DNA from: Stakelama saccharophila
GTDB lineage: Bacteria > Pseudomonadota > Alphaproteobacteria > Sphingomonadales > Sphingomonadaceae
Length of the DNA stretch: 64,000 nt
Direction of reading: 5' to 3'
Assembly: GCF_032229225.1 (NCBI RefSeq)
Contig: NZ_CP135076.1
Location: 3,081,001-3,145,000, forward strand
In this document: piece after piece, positions 1 to 9,011 of the stretch
Position numbering within the stretch: the stretch's first letter is position 1
How the letters are laid out: the number at the start of each line of letters is the position of its first letter
The notes under the pieces: generated by a model
What the model was told of the DNA's origin: nothing
The model's input: the letters and a program-made list of their open reading frames with translations, nothing else
The model's database searches: none
Program-made: the position numbers and the translations under genes

Positions 1-159
1 CGGCGCCCAGAGATATTCGCCCGGCTTCAGCTTCTCGATCGGGCCGTCGAGGACCGAGGGTGCGGGCGCCGTCGCGGCGGGCGCGTCAGGGACGGCCTGC
101 GCGGTTGCCGGCACAGCCGGACTTGTCAGGGCGATCAGATAGGCAAGGTATGTCAGCAT
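1..159 (-). CDS. N-terminal fragment of exported protein, possible L,D-transpeptidase
   Basis: The minus strand reads an open frame from an ATG at 159 to the window edge (53 codons). It starts with a hydrophobic signal-like segment (MLTYLAYLIALTSPAV), followed by an Ala/Pro-rich linker and then PIEKLKPGEYLWAP. The PxEKLxPGxYxWAP pattern resembles the stretch just before the catalytic domain in alphaproteobacterial YkuD-type L,D-transpeptidases, which cross-link peptidoglycan in the periplasm. The catalytic domain lies outside the window, so the family call is recollection plus inference. The gene starts just downstream of the cydC stop on the same strand. Confidence 0.4.
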   Translation of the reverse strand, partial: MLTYLAYLIALTSPAVPATAQAVPDAPAATAPAPSVLDGPIEKLKPGEYLWAP

Positions 160-164
160 GAGGA

Positions 165-1802
165 TCAGGCGGCAATTTCCGCTAGCGGCGCGGCGCGACT
201 GGTCTCGAGATCGAACTGCCGGTCGCACAGCGCGGTCATCGCCGGGCGGTGACTGACGAGGATCAGCCCCTGCCCCGTGCGTTCGAACCGCGCGGTCAGC
301 CGCCGCGCGACCAGCGCTTCGGTGGCGGCGTCGAGCCCCTCGCTCGGCTCGTCGAGCAGGAGCCAGGGCGCGGGCGCGCAATAGGCGCGGGCGAGCGCGA
401 GCCGCCGCCGCTCGCCGCCCGACAGCCGCGCGCCATTCTCGCCGATCCAGCCGTCGAGACCGCGATCGAGCGCGGCGACGACATCGTCGAGCGCGGCGTC
501 GTGCAGCGCCCGCCGCAGCGTCGCCTCGTCGGCCTGCGGATCGGCGAGCAGCAGGTTGTCGCGCACCGTGCCCGCGATCAGGCTCGCATCCTGCGGCGCC
601 CAGGCGAAGGTGCGGCGCAGGCTTTCGGGGGCGATGGCCGCGACATCTTCGCCGTCGATGCGTGCCGCCCCGGCGGCGGCGGTGCGCAGGCCCAGCAATG
701 TTTCGAGCAGCGTCGTCTTGCCCGCGCCCGAACGGCCGACCAGCGCCAGCCGCGCGCCCGGCGGGACGGGGGCGGGCAGGCCCGGAAAGACGATCGCCGG
801 CCGCGCCGAGATGGCCGCGCCCGCGGCAGCGGCCGAGGCGCCCTCCGTCGACGCCGCGGCGAGCACTCCGTCGAGCCGCGCCCGCGCCTCCTCGATCCGG
901 CCGCGATCGGTCATCGCGCGCAGCGCCGGGCCGGCGGCGTCGACCGTCATCGCGGCGGCGAGCGCCGCCAGCGCCGCGATCGCCGGCCCGGCGGCGACCG
1001 ACAGCAGCAGCGCGGAAGCCGCCGCGCCGCCGACCGCGCCGGCATGGAGCAGCTCGACCCAGGCCGCGGCGTTCGCCTGTCTGCGCTGGGCGGCGGTGAG
1101 CGCGCGGCCGGCCCCGTCAATGCGATCGGCGGCCCATTCCTCCAGCGCGAAACAGCGCAGCTCGGCGGCGGCATCGGCCATGCTCGCGAATTCCTGGCGC
1201 AGCGTGCCCGCCGCGCGCTGGACCTCGCGGCCCGTATCGACCAACCGGCGCGACAAAAGTTCGCCGGCGACGAGCAGCGCGGCCAGCCAGGCGACCGTCG
1301 CCAGCGCCGCGCCGATGCCGCCCAGCAGCGCCAGCACGATGCCGGAGACCAGCGCCGCGCCGACGCCCCAGGGCGCCGACAGCCGCACGAAGCGCGTCTC
1401 GACGGCATCGACGTCGCCGACCAGCCGCGCCGTCGCCTCCCCCGTGCCGAGCGCGAGCGCCCGTTCCGGCGGCGCGGCGGCGAGCGCGCGGAACAACGCG
1501 GGCCGGATGCGGGCGAGCGCGCCGAACGCCGCGCCGTGGCTCGCCAGCCGCTCGCCATAGCGCGCGCCGGTGCGCACGATCGCGAGCAGGCGGATGCCGG
1601 CCGCGGGCAGCATATAGTTGAACGCCAGCGCCGCCGTCGCGCCCGCCGTCCCCGCGATCGCGGCGGCGGTGATGAACCAGCCCGACAGGCCGAGCAGCAG
1701 CACCGACGCCGCCGCGACCAGCCCGGCGAGCAGCGCACCGCGTCGCAACAGGCGCCGCTCGCGCCGGCGCTCTGCGGCGATCAGCGTTTCGAGCGGGCTC
1801 AT
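165..1802 (-). CDS. cydC: Heterodimeric ABC exporter subunit CydC
   Basis: Inner-membrane ABC exporter half (545 aa) that with CydD moves glutathione/cysteine to the periplasm, needed for assembly of cytochrome bd. An N-terminal membrane domain (about residues 20-310) has several hydrophobic helices. The nucleotide-binding domain follows, with Walker A ([12 protein letters not shown]), Q-loop (WAPQDASL), signature ([14 protein letters not shown]), Walker B ([12 protein letters not shown]) and H-loop (VSHRPA). The ATG at 1802 overlaps the cydD stop by four bases (ATGA), so translation is coupled. Length and order match cydDC in other proteobacteria, and the neighbouring cydABX supports the role. 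Confidence 0.93.
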   Translation of the reverse strand: MSPLETLIAAERRRERRLLRRGALLAGLVAAASVLLLGLSGWFITAAAIAGTAGATAALAFNYMLPAAGIRLLAIVRTGARYGERLASHGAAFGALARIRPALFRALAAAPPERALALGTGEATARLVGDVDAVETRFVRLSAPWGVGAALVSGIVLALLGGIGAALATVAWLAALLVAGELLSRRLVDTGREVQRAAGTLRQEFASMADAAAELRCFALEEWAADRIDGAGRALTAAQRRQANAAAWVELLHAGAVGGAAASALLLSVAAGPAIAALAALAAAMTVDAAGPALRAMTDRGRIEEARARLDGVLAAASTEGASAAAAGAAISARPAIVFPGLPAPVPPGARLALVGRSGAGKTTLLETLLGLRTAAAGAARIDGEDVAAIAPESLRRTFAWAPQDASLIAGTVRDNLLLADPQADEATLRRALHDAALDDVVAALDRGLDGWIGENGARLSGGERRRLALARAYCAPAPWLLLDEPSEGLDAATEALVARRLTARFERTGQGLILVSHRPAMTALCDRQFDLETSRAAPLAEIAA

Positions 1803-3472
1803 GCCGCGTCTCCCAGCCGGACGACGCGATCGGCGGTCGCGGCGAGCGCAGTGGAATGGGTGGCGATCAGCGCCGTGCGACCGCGACAGGCGCGGGCGAT
1901 CGTCACGATCAGCGCGTCTTCGGACGCGGCGTCGAGATGCGCGGTCGGCTCGTCGAGCAGCAGCAGCGGCGCGTGGCTGAGCAGCGCGCGGGCAAGCGCG
2001 ATCCGCCGCCGCTCGCCGCCCGACAGGCCGCTGCCGCGCGCATCGAGCACATGGTCGAGCCCGTCGCCGCGCCGCGCGAGCATCGGCCCGAGCCCGGCGC
2101 CGCGCACCGCCCCGGCGAGCGCGTCGGCGCCGGCCTGCCGATGCGCGAGCAGCAGGTTGTCGCGGATGGTACCCGGCACGATCAGCGGGTTCTGCCCCGC
2201 CCAGGCGGCGATCGCCGCGACGCCGCCGATCTCGGCCAGCGCGACGCCGCCGACCGTCACCGCGCCCGCGCTGAGCGGCGCGAGGCCGAGCAGCAGGTGC
2301 AGCAGGCTGGACTTTCCGCTTCCCGACGGGCCGAGCAGCGCCACCGTCTCGCCGGGCGCGACCCGGAAGCTGGTGGCGGGCAGCGCCGGCCGGTCCTCGC
2401 CGGCATAGCGGATGACAACGCTTTCGAAGCACAATTCGGGCAGGCCGGCGGGCGGCGTCCGCGCGGCGCGCGCCGCCGGCTCAGGTAGCGCCGACAGCCG
2501 CTCGGCGGCGGTCTCGGCGGCCTGCTTGTCGTGATAGGCGGCGGCGAGGCGGCGCATCGGCGCATAGAATTCGGGCGCCAGCGCCAGCACGAAGAATGCC
2601 TGGCCCAGGCCCAACTGCTCGGGCACCGGAAAGGGCAGCAGGCCGAGCAGGTTGAACCCGCAATAGACCGCGACCAGCGCGACCGACAGCGCGGCGAAGA
2701 ATTCGAGCGCGCCCGACGACAGGAATGCGACGCGCAGCACGCGCATGGTGCGCCGCGCCAGCTCGTCCGCCGCCGCGCCCAGCGCCGCGGCCTCGCGCTC
2801 CTCGGCACGGAAGGCGAGCACCGCCGGCAACGCGCGCACGCGATCGGCGAAGCGGCCCGACAGCCGCGCCAGCGCGACGAACTGCCGCCGCGATTCGTCT
2901 GCCGCCGCACCGCCCGCAAGTGCCATCGCGATGATGAAGGGGATAAGCGTCGCGCAAAGGATCGCCGCCGAGATCGGGCTGGCGAGCGCGGTGGCGGCGA
3001 GCACGAGCAGGGGCGCGATCGCCCCCGCCTTCCGCGCGGGCAGGAAGCGGGCGATATAGCCGTCGAGCGCATCGACCTCGTCGCCAACGGCGCTCATCAG
3101 CGTGCCCGTCGTGGCGATGCCGCCGGGCGGCCGGTGGAGCGCCGCGGCAACGACCCGCCGGCGCAGCCGACCCTTCGCTTCCTCGGCTCCCGCCGCGCCC
3201 GATCGCGCCGCCAGCATGGCGAACAGCCCGCGCGCGACACCCGACAGCGCGGCAAGCACCGCCCAGGGCAGTACCGCCGCGACGCCGTGCGGCACGGCGA
3301 TCACCGCCCCGGCGATCCCGCCCGCGAATCCGATCGCGGCGACCGTGTCGAGCAGGAGAAGTGCGATCGATGCGCCGGTTCGCCCGCCATCGGCGACCGC
3401 CGCCTTCAACCAATGCCTGCGCGCGTCTGCCTGCGCCTTTTCGTGTGGAACCGCCGTCATGGGCATCGCCAT
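1799..3472 (-). CDS. cydD: Heterodimeric ABC exporter subunit CydD
   Basis: Partner of CydC (557 aa) in the thiol exporter required for cytochrome bd maturation. About six hydrophobic helices occupy residues 30-310. The ATPase domain shows Walker A ([14 protein letters not shown]), signature ([16 protein letters not shown]), Walker B ([12 protein letters not shown]) and a terminal H-loop (IATHSTA). Start codons MAMPMT give three nearby in-frame ATGs; the outermost is used here. It is transcribed away from cydA, and the 112 bp between them carry an FNR-type box, so both operons are probably induced together under low oxygen. Confidence 0.93.
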   Translation of the reverse strand: MAMPMTAVPHEKAQADARRHWLKAAVADGGRTGASIALLLLDTVAAIGFAGGIAGAVIAVPHGVAAVLPWAVLAALSGVARGLFAMLAARSGAAGAEEAKGRLRRRVVAAALHRPPGGIATTGTLMSAVGDEVDALDGYIARFLPARKAGAIAPLLVLAATALASPISAAILCATLIPFIIAMALAGGAAADESRRQFVALARLSGRFADRVRALPAVLAFRAEEREAAALGAAADELARRTMRVLRVAFLSSGALEFFAALSVALVAVYCGFNLLGLLPFPVPEQLGLGQAFFVLALAPEFYAPMRRLAAAYHDKQAAETAAERLSALPEPAARAARTPPAGLPELCFESVVIRYAGEDRPALPATSFRVAPGETVALLGPSGSGKSSLLHLLLGLAPLSAGAVTVGGVALAEIGGVAAIAAWAGQNPLIVPGTIRDNLLLAHRQAGADALAGAVRGAGLGPMLARRGDGLDHVLDARGSGLSGGERRRIALARALLSHAPLLLLDEPTAHLDAASEDALIVTIARACRGRTALIATHSTALAATADRVVRLGDAA

Positions 3473-3495
3473 CGCCGCTCCGCCCGGTCGGGTCT

Positions 3496-3509
3496 TTGAT
3501 CGCGGTCAA
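3496..3509. promoter_or_regulatory. FNR/FixK-type operator between cydD and cydA
   Basis: The sequence TTGATcgcgGTCAA matches the FNR consensus TTGAT-N4-ATCAA at nine of ten half-site positions. It sits in the divergent cydD/cydA intergenic region, about 24 bp before the cydD start and 76 bp before cydA. An FNR-like regulator with the matching recognition helix is encoded just downstream of cydX. Confidence 0.8.
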
Positions 3510-3584
3510 TGTCCGGCGCGAAGACTGGTCGTAGCGCGTCGCCAGCAAGAGGTCGGAGGATCGGCCTCGCGGGGAGATTCAATC

Positions 3585-5156
3585 ATGGACCCACAGGTCA
3601 TCGACCTGTCGCGAATCCAGTTCGCGGCAACCGCGCTATACCATTTCCTGTTCGTGCCGCTGACGCTCGGGCTGTCGTTCATGCTCGTCATCATGGAAAG
3701 CGTATACGTGATGACGAACCGCCCGATCTGGCGCGTCGTCACGCGGTTCTGGGGGCGCATCTTCGCGATCAACTTCGTGCTGGGCGTCGCCACCGGACTG
3801 ACGATGGAATTCCAGTTCGGGACCAACTGGTCGTACTTCTCGCACTATGTCGGCGACATCTTCGGCGCGCCGCTGGCGATCGAGGGACTGATGGCCTTCT
3901 TCCTGGAGGCGACGTTCGTCGGCATCATGTTCTTCGGCTGGAACCGGCTGTCGAAGTTGGGGCATCTGATCGTCACCTTCCTGGTGGCACTGGGCACCAA
4001 CCTGTCGGCGCTGTGGATTCTGATCGCCAACGGCTGGATGCAGAACCCCGTCGGCGCGACCTTCAACCCCGATACGATGCGCATGGAGGTCAGCGACTTC
4101 GGTCAAGTGCTGTTCAACCCGATCGCGCAGGCCAAGTTCGTCCATACCGTCAGCGCCGGCTATGTCTGCGCCTCGGTCGTCGTGCTCGGCATTTCGGCCT
4201 ATTATCTGCTCAAGGGCAAGTGGGTCGCGGTGGCGCGGCGTTCGATGACGGTGGCCGCCGCCTTCGGCTTGGCCTCGTCGCTGTCGGTCGTCGTGCTGGG
4301 CGACGAAAGCGGCTATGCGCTGACCGACAACCAGAAGATGAAGCTCGCCGCGATCGAGGCGGCATGGCACACCGCACCCGCGCCCTCCGGCCTGACGCTG
4401 TTCGGCATGCCCGACACTACTGCGCGGACGACGCGCTACAAGGTCGAGATACCCTGGGTGCTGGGCCTGATCGCGACGCGCAGCCTCGACAAGACCGTCG
4501 CCGGCATGTCCGAACTCGTGCTCAAGGCGCATGACCGCATCGAATCGGGGCAGGTCGCCTATAGAGCGGTCGAGACGCTGAAGAACGACCCGAACAACCA
4601 GACCGCCCGGGCCGCATTCGCGATGCACGGCCGCGACCTCGGCTATGCCATGCTGCTCAAGCGCTATGTGGCCGATCCCGCCGCGGCGACGCCACAGCAG
4701 ATCGACCAGGCGGCGTGGGATACGGTGCCCAACGTGCCCCTGATGTTCTGGGGCTTCCGGGTCATGGCGGCGATCGGTTTCCTGATGATCGCGCTGTTCG
4801 CGACCGCGTTTATGCTCTGTTCGCTGCGGATGCACCTCAATGCGAAATGGTTCCTGAAGCTGGCGGTGCTCGCGATCCCGCTGCCCTGGATCGCCATCGA
4901 ACTCGGCTGGCTCGTTGCCGAGATCGGGCGCCAGCCCTGGGCGATCGAGGGCGTGCTGCCAACCTTCCTCGCCACCTCGACGCTCAGCCGGGGGGCGCTG
5001 TGGACGACGCTGATCGGCTTCACCCTGCTCTACGGAACGCTCGCCGTGATCGAGGTGCGGCTGATCCTCGCCACGATTCGCCACGGCCCCTACGAGCATG
5101 ACGACGATCCGCAGCCGCTGCCCGGGCCGATCCCCGCCGAACCCGTCACCGCATGA
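3585..5156 (+). CDS. cydA: Cytochrome bd ubiquinol oxidase subunit I
   Basis: Catalytic, haem-bearing subunit of the high-affinity quinol oxidase in the inner membrane. The 523-aa length is that of the long-Q-loop (E. coli-type) class. The start MDPQVIDLSRIQFAATALYH places the haem b595/d region His at residue 20, as in the family. Conserved blocks are the FRVMAAIGFLMI helix and the Q-loop segment NQKMKLAAIEAAWHT. Several frames open further upstream, but the ATG at 3585 fits family length and the conserved N-terminus. It is followed 18 bp later by cydB and then cydX, and an FNR box lies upstream. Confidence 0.96.
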   Translation: MDPQVIDLSRIQFAATALYHFLFVPLTLGLSFMLVIMESVYVMTNRPIWRVVTRFWGRIFAINFVLGVATGLTMEFQFGTNWSYFSHYVGDIFGAPLAIEGLMAFFLEATFVGIMFFGWNRLSKLGHLIVTFLVALGTNLSALWILIANGWMQNPVGATFNPDTMRMEVSDFGQVLFNPIAQAKFVHTVSAGYVCASVVVLGISAYYLLKGKWVAVARRSMTVAAAFGLASSLSVVVLGDESGYALTDNQKMKLAAIEAAWHTAPAPSGLTLFGMPDTTARTTRYKVEIPWVLGLIATRSLDKTVAGMSELVLKAHDRIESGQVAYRAVETLKNDPNNQTARAAFAMHGRDLGYAMLLKRYVADPAAATPQQIDQAAWDTVPNVPLMFWGFRVMAAIGFLMIALFATAFMLCSLRMHLNAKWFLKLAVLAIPLPWIAIELGWLVAEIGRQPWAIEGVLPTFLATSTLSRGALWTTLIGFTLLYGTLAVIEVRLILATIRHGPYEHDDDPQPLPGPIPAEPVTA

Positions 5157-5174
5157 TCCGCGAAAGGACACACC

Positions 5175-6314
5175 ATGTTCGACTATGAAATCCTGCGCCT
5201 GATCTGGTGGGTGCTACTCGGCGTGCTGCTGATCGGCTTCGCGCTCACCGACGGTTTCGACCTGGGGGTGACGGCGCTGCTGCCCTTCGCCGCGAGGACC
5301 GATGCCGAGCGGCGGATGGTCATCAATTCGGTAGGGCCGGCCTGGGAGGGCAACCAGGTGTGGTTCATCCTCGGCGGCGGCGCGATCTTCGCGGCCTGGC
5401 CGTTCGTCTATGCGGTCAGCTTTTCGGGCTTCTACCTCGCGATGTTCGTGGTGCTCGCCGCGTTGATCCTGCGGCCCGTGGGGTTCAAATACCGATCGAA
5501 AAAGCCCGACGCCGCCTGGCGCAGCCGCTGGGACTGGGCGCTGTTCGTCGGCGGCTTCGTGCCGGCGCTGGTGTTCGGCGTCGCGGTCGGCAACGTGCTC
5601 CAGGGCGCGCCCTTCCGCATCGATAGCGACCTGCGCTCCTGGTACGAGGGCAGCTTTTTCGGCCTGTTCACACCGTTCGCCCTGCTGTGCGGGCTGCTCT
5701 CGCTAGCCATGTTGGTGGTGCACGGCGCGGCATGGCTGGCGATCAAGCTGGAGCACGGGGCGGTCCATGACCGCGCGCGGCGCTTCGGCACCTGGGCGGC
5801 GCTGGCGGCGCTGGCCCTGTTCGCGCTCGGCGGGCTGTATGTAGCGTTCGGCGATATCGGCTACCGCATGGTCGGCGCGGCCGATCCGATCGGCCCGTCC
5901 AACCCGCTGCGCACGACGACCGAGCAGGTCGGCGGCGGCTGGCTGACCAATTACGGCCGCTATCCGTGGATGCTGATCGCGCCGGCCCTGGGCTTCGCTA
6001 GCAGCGCGCTCGCGCTGGTCGGCATCCGCGCGGGCAGAGAATGGGCGGCGTTCGCCGGATCGTCGGCGGGGGCGCTGGGGATCATCGCCACCGTGGGGCT
6101 GTCGATGTTCCCGTACATCCTGCCGTCGAGCATCGATCCGCATTCCAGCCTGACGGTGTGGAACGCCTCGTCCTCGGCGCACACGCTGGCGATCATGGTC
6201 GTCGTGACCGTTGTCTTCCTGCCGATCGTGCTCGCCTACACCGCCTGGGCGTACAAGGTGATGTTCGGCCGCGTGACGACCGAGGAAGTCCGCACCAATC
6301 CCGATTTCTACTGA
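5175..6314 (+). CDS. cydB: Cytochrome bd ubiquinol oxidase subunit II
   Basis: Second integral membrane subunit of cytochrome bd (379 aa, about eight or nine hydrophobic helices). The N-terminus MFDYEILRLIWWVLLGVLLI and the motif ALTDGFDLGVTALLPF are family hallmarks, as is SVGPAWEGNQVWFI. An AAAGGA ribosome site precedes the ATG. It sits 18 bp after cydA and 16 bp before cydX, so the three form one transcript. Confidence 0.96.
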   Translation: MFDYEILRLIWWVLLGVLLIGFALTDGFDLGVTALLPFAARTDAERRMVINSVGPAWEGNQVWFILGGGAIFAAWPFVYAVSFSGFYLAMFVVLAALILRPVGFKYRSKKPDAAWRSRWDWALFVGGFVPALVFGVAVGNVLQGAPFRIDSDLRSWYEGSFFGLFTPFALLCGLLSLAMLVVHGAAWLAIKLEHGAVHDRARRFGTWAALAALALFALGGLYVAFGDIGYRMVGAADPIGPSNPLRTTTEQVGGGWLTNYGRYPWMLIAPALGFASSALALVGIRAGREWAAFAGSSAGALGIIATVGLSMFPYILPSSIDPHSSLTVWNASSSAHTLAIMVVVTVVFLPIVLAYTAWAYKVMFGRVTTEEVRTNPDFY

Positions 6315-6330
6315 CGAAGGATAACAGGCC

Positions 6331-6453
6331 ATGTGGTATTTCACCTGGGTGCTGGGGCTCGGCCTCGCGGTCGTCTTCGGCATTTTGAACGGGATCTGGC
6401 ACGAATTCGACTTGCCGGTCGAGGACGATGCGGAGGGGCCGGCCAACCGCTGA
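6331..6453 (+). CDS. cydX: Cytochrome bd small subunit CydX
   Basis: A 40-residue frame starting MWYFTWVLGLGLAVVFGI, one transmembrane helix followed by a short acidic tail (FDLPVEDD). CydX proteins of 35-50 residues begin with the same MWYF-W-LG pattern and stabilise the haem site of the CydAB complex. It lies 16 bp after cydB on the same strand, the expected third gene of cydABX. Confidence 0.93.
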   Translation: MWYFTWVLGLGLAVVFGILNGIWHEFDLPVEDDAEGPANR

Positions 6454-6521
6454 CGCGGCGGCGTACGCGCGGCTTGACGCGAGGGGTCGGCACGGGCCAA
6501 CCTTTCGCCTATATGGGGCGC

Positions 6522-7232
6522 ATGGCGACGAGCGATATCTGTGCCGATTGCGCGGTGCGCGACCAGGCGCTGTGCGGCAGCCTCGACAACGACGAACTGA
6601 CTGCGCTCAACATGCTCAGCCGGCGACAGCTGGTCGCACCTGGCGAAACGATCACGTGGGCCGGCGACGACCATGTGATCTGCGCCAACCTGTTGTCGGG
6701 CATGTTGAAGCTGGTGGCGTCGACGGCCGATGGGCGCGAGCAGATCGTCGGACTGCTCTATCCCGCCGACTTCGTGGGACAGCCATATCCCGGCCGGTCG
6801 AGTTTCACGATCACGGCGCTTACTGAGGCGGAGCTTTGCATTTTCCCGCGCGAACCGTTCACACGTGTATTGGAGGATCATGCGCATATGGAGCGCCTGT
6901 TGCTTCGGCGCACGATGGAGGCGCTGGACGAAGCCCGCAGCCGCATGCTGACGCTGGCGCGCAAGTCGGCGCAGGAAAAGGTGGCCGGCTTTCTGCTCGA
7001 TATGGCGGCGCGCGCGGGCGCGTCGGCGTGCCGCGCCACGCCGGCCGGCCCGCTCACCTTCGACCTTCCGCTGACGCGCGGTCAGATCGCCGACGTGCTG
7101 GGGCTGACGATCGAAACGGTGAGCCGCCAGATGACGCGGCTCAAGGCCGCCGGCGTCATCGCGCTGCCGGGAACGCGGGCGATAACGATCACCAACCGCG
7201 AGGCGTTGGAGGCGCGCGCCGAAGCAGCTTAA
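6522..7232 (+). CDS. FNR-like oxygen-responsive transcription regulator
   Basis: Crp/FNR-family regulator (236 aa). Cysteines at residues 7, 10 and 18 plus one at 106 (in AELCIF) match the four ligands that hold the oxygen-labile 4Fe-4S cluster in FNR/FnrL proteins. A cyclic-nucleotide-binding-like beta barrel (about 25-140) is followed by a winged helix. Its recognition helix ETVSRQMTRL carries the E-SR residues that read TTGAT half-sites. Such half-sites occur upstream of cydA/cydD and of the neighbouring hemerythrin-like gene, so this is the likely regulator of the local low-oxygen module. The start could also be the in-frame ATG at 6513. Confidence 0.88.
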   Translation: MATSDICADCAVRDQALCGSLDNDELTALNMLSRRQLVAPGETITWAGDDHVICANLLSGMLKLVASTADGREQIVGLLYPADFVGQPYPGRSSFTITALTEAELCIFPREPFTRVLEDHAHMERLLLRRTMEALDEARSRMLTLARKSAQEKVAGFLLDMAARAGASACRATPAGPLTFDLPLTRGQIADVLGLTIETVSRQMTRLKAAGVIALPGTRAITITNREALEARAEAA

Positions 7233-7774
7233 ACGGCGCTGCGGCGGCGGAGGCTCTCGACCAGAAGCATGCGCGCTTCGGCCGTCAGCCGGTGGCTGGC
7301 GAGATGCAGGACGACCAGCCCCTCGACGTCCATCGTCCGGCGGCATCCCTCGAACACGCAGCGGAGCAGATATCCGAGCGTTTCTCCGGCCACCGGCTGG
7401 CTGTGCCTGGCGTCTTCCAACGCCTCGATCAATTCCTGACCATAGGCCGCGTCGGCAAGGCGGAGGCGTCCTACCCGCGCCATCAGCAGCGGTGCCAGCA
7501 GGCCGGTATCGCGCTTTCCCGCGAGCGCCTCCGGAAAATTGCCGCGGTCACCCTCGCGCCGGACGACGGTTGCCGCCAGCAGCCTGCACAGTGCGACGGA
7601 ATGTGTCGGCGACGGCAGCGTCGGCAGTGCGTCGGCGCACGCCTCCAATTCGTGGCACAGCGCCGCGAGTCGGTGATGCCCGGCGACAAGACGGGCGACA
7701 TCGATCTCCTTAATGACGTGCCAGCACCGGCAAAAGGGCTCGACGCGACCGTCAGAGCCGGCGGCCTCGCTCAT
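7229..7774 (-). CDS. Hemerythrin-like (HHE) domain protein, degenerate metal site
   Basis: A 181-aa all-helical protein. The C-terminal pattern (ExLVVLHLASHRLT, then a basic end) resembles the last helix of bacterial HHE/hemerythrin-like proteins, and VAGHHRLAALCHELEA fits the first helix. The usual HxxxE pair of the last helix is not intact (MDVEGL), so binding of a di-iron centre is doubtful. The ATG at 7774 is chosen because AGGAG lies seven bases before it; an ATG at 7780 overlaps that site. A perfect FNR-type palindrome lies about 48 bp upstream, so the gene is probably induced at low oxygen. It is convergent with the fnr-like gene, overlapping it by four bases. Confidence 0.55.
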   Translation of the reverse strand: MSEAAGSDGRVEPFCRCWHVIKEIDVARLVAGHHRLAALCHELEACADALPTLPSPTHSVALCRLLAATVVRREGDRGNFPEALAGKRDTGLLAPLLMARVGRLRLADAAYGQELIEALEDARHSQPVAGETLGYLLRCVFEGCRRTMDVEGLVVLHLASHRLTAEARMLLVESLRRRSAV

Positions 7775-7822
7775 CGGCATTCTCCTCTCGCCTGAAAATC
7801 GCGCTTTACCGGTGTGGCGGCA

Positions 7823-7836
7823 TTGACGGTGGTCAA
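7823..7836. promoter_or_regulatory. FNR/FixK-type operator upstream of hemerythrin-like gene
   Basis: TTGACggtgGTCAA is a perfect palindrome and a two-substitution variant of the FNR consensus. It ends about 48 bp upstream of the hemerythrin-like start, a distance compatible with a class II activator position near -41.5. Confidence 0.7.
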
Positions 7837-7848
7837 AGCCGCGATTGC

Positions 7849-8856
7849 TCAAGCGGTTCGCGGCGGCGCGACCCGGTGGCGAAGCGGCCTTCCCGCCTCG
7901 GCATCGGCGATGCTTGCCAGCGTAGTCTGCGCAATCGCCGTCAGCGCCTCATCGGTAAGGAAGGCCTGATGCCCGGTGATCAGAACGTTGGGGAAGGTAA
8001 GCAGACGCTGGAACACGTCGTCGTCGATGATCTCGCTCGACAGGTCCTCGAAGAACAGGTTCGATTCCTGCTCGTACACGTCGAGCGCGACGCCGCCGAG
8101 CTTGCGGCTCTTCAACCCGGCGATCAGCGCGCTCGTATCGATCAGCGCGCCGCGGCTGGTGTTGACGATCAGCAGCCCGTCGCGGGCGCGCGTGATCGCC
8201 GCGGCGTCGATCAGGTGGCGGGTGTCGGGCGTCAGCGGGCAGTGCAGCGTGACGATATCGCTGGCGGCGAGCAGCTCGGCGGAATCGACATAGCGGACGC
8301 CGCAGTCCTCCAGCCCGGCGTCGGGCGCGGGATCGCTCGCCAGAACGTCGCAACTGAAGCCGAGGCGCAGCGCGCGGGCGACGAGCCGGCCGATCTGCCC
8401 GGTGCCGACCACCCCTGCGGTGCGACCGAACAGATTGCGGCCGATAAGGCCGTCCAGCGCGAAATTATTCTCGCGCACGCGCGCCCAGGCGCGGTGGATC
8501 TTTCGATCGAGCGCCAGCAACAGGCCGATGGTGAATTCGGCGACGGCATGCGGCGAATAGGCCGGAACGCGAACGACATCGATCCCCAGCCGCCCGGCCG
8601 CCGTGAAATCGACATTGTTGAAGCCGGCACAGCGCAGCGCGACAAGCCGGACGCCGTTTCGCGCCAGTTCCTCGAGCACCGGTTCATCGAGCGTGTCGTT
8701 GACGAACACGCAGACCGCCGCGCACCCCTTCGCCAGTGTCGCAGTCGCTCCGTCGAGCCGCGGCTCGAAATAGACCAGGTCATGTCCGAACGCCGCGTTG
8801 GCGGCATCCAGGTAGTGACGATCATACGGCTTCGTTGCGAAAACGGCAACGCGCAT
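7849..8856 (-). CDS. ldhA: D-lactate dehydrogenase (2-hydroxyacid dehydrogenase family)
   Basis: NAD-dependent D-2-hydroxyacid dehydrogenase (335 aa), most like fermentative LdhA, which reduces pyruvate to D-lactate and regenerates NAD. It begins MRVAVFATKPYDRHYLDAAN. The cofactor loop GTGQIG, the catalytic Arg in LRCAGFNNVD, the acidic EQESNLFFED block and the catalytic His in GHQAFLTDEA are all present. The ATG at 8856 follows a GGGAGA ribosome site and gives family length. Its place beside cytochrome bd and FNR genes fits use under oxygen limitation. Confidence 0.88.
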   Translation of the reverse strand: MRVAVFATKPYDRHYLDAANAAFGHDLVYFEPRLDGATATLAKGCAAVCVFVNDTLDEPVLEELARNGVRLVALRCAGFNNVDFTAAGRLGIDVVRVPAYSPHAVAEFTIGLLLALDRKIHRAWARVRENNFALDGLIGRNLFGRTAGVVGTGQIGRLVARALRLGFSCDVLASDPAPDAGLEDCGVRYVDSAELLAASDIVTLHCPLTPDTRHLIDAAAITRARDGLLIVNTSRGALIDTSALIAGLKSRKLGGVALDVYEQESNLFFEDLSSEIIDDDVFQRLLTFPNVLITGHQAFLTDEALTAIAQTTLASIADAEAGRPLRHRVAPPRTA

Positions 8857-9011
8857 CCCGGTCTCCCGTCGCAATTCTTCGTCCGTCGCCGAGCGGCGAG
8901 AGCGATAGGCAGAGCCCATAGTATCGCCGTCGGACAAGCCGATGAAGGCGGGACCGACTTGCCGGCCAAGCCCGGTCGTCTTCCGATTCCGCCTCGCTCG
9001 GACTGTCGCCC

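Noticed and set aside
249..2408. Long plus-strand frames across the cydDC region
   Set aside because: They are antisense to well-supported ABC transporter genes and show no family pattern, as expected in high-GC DNA.
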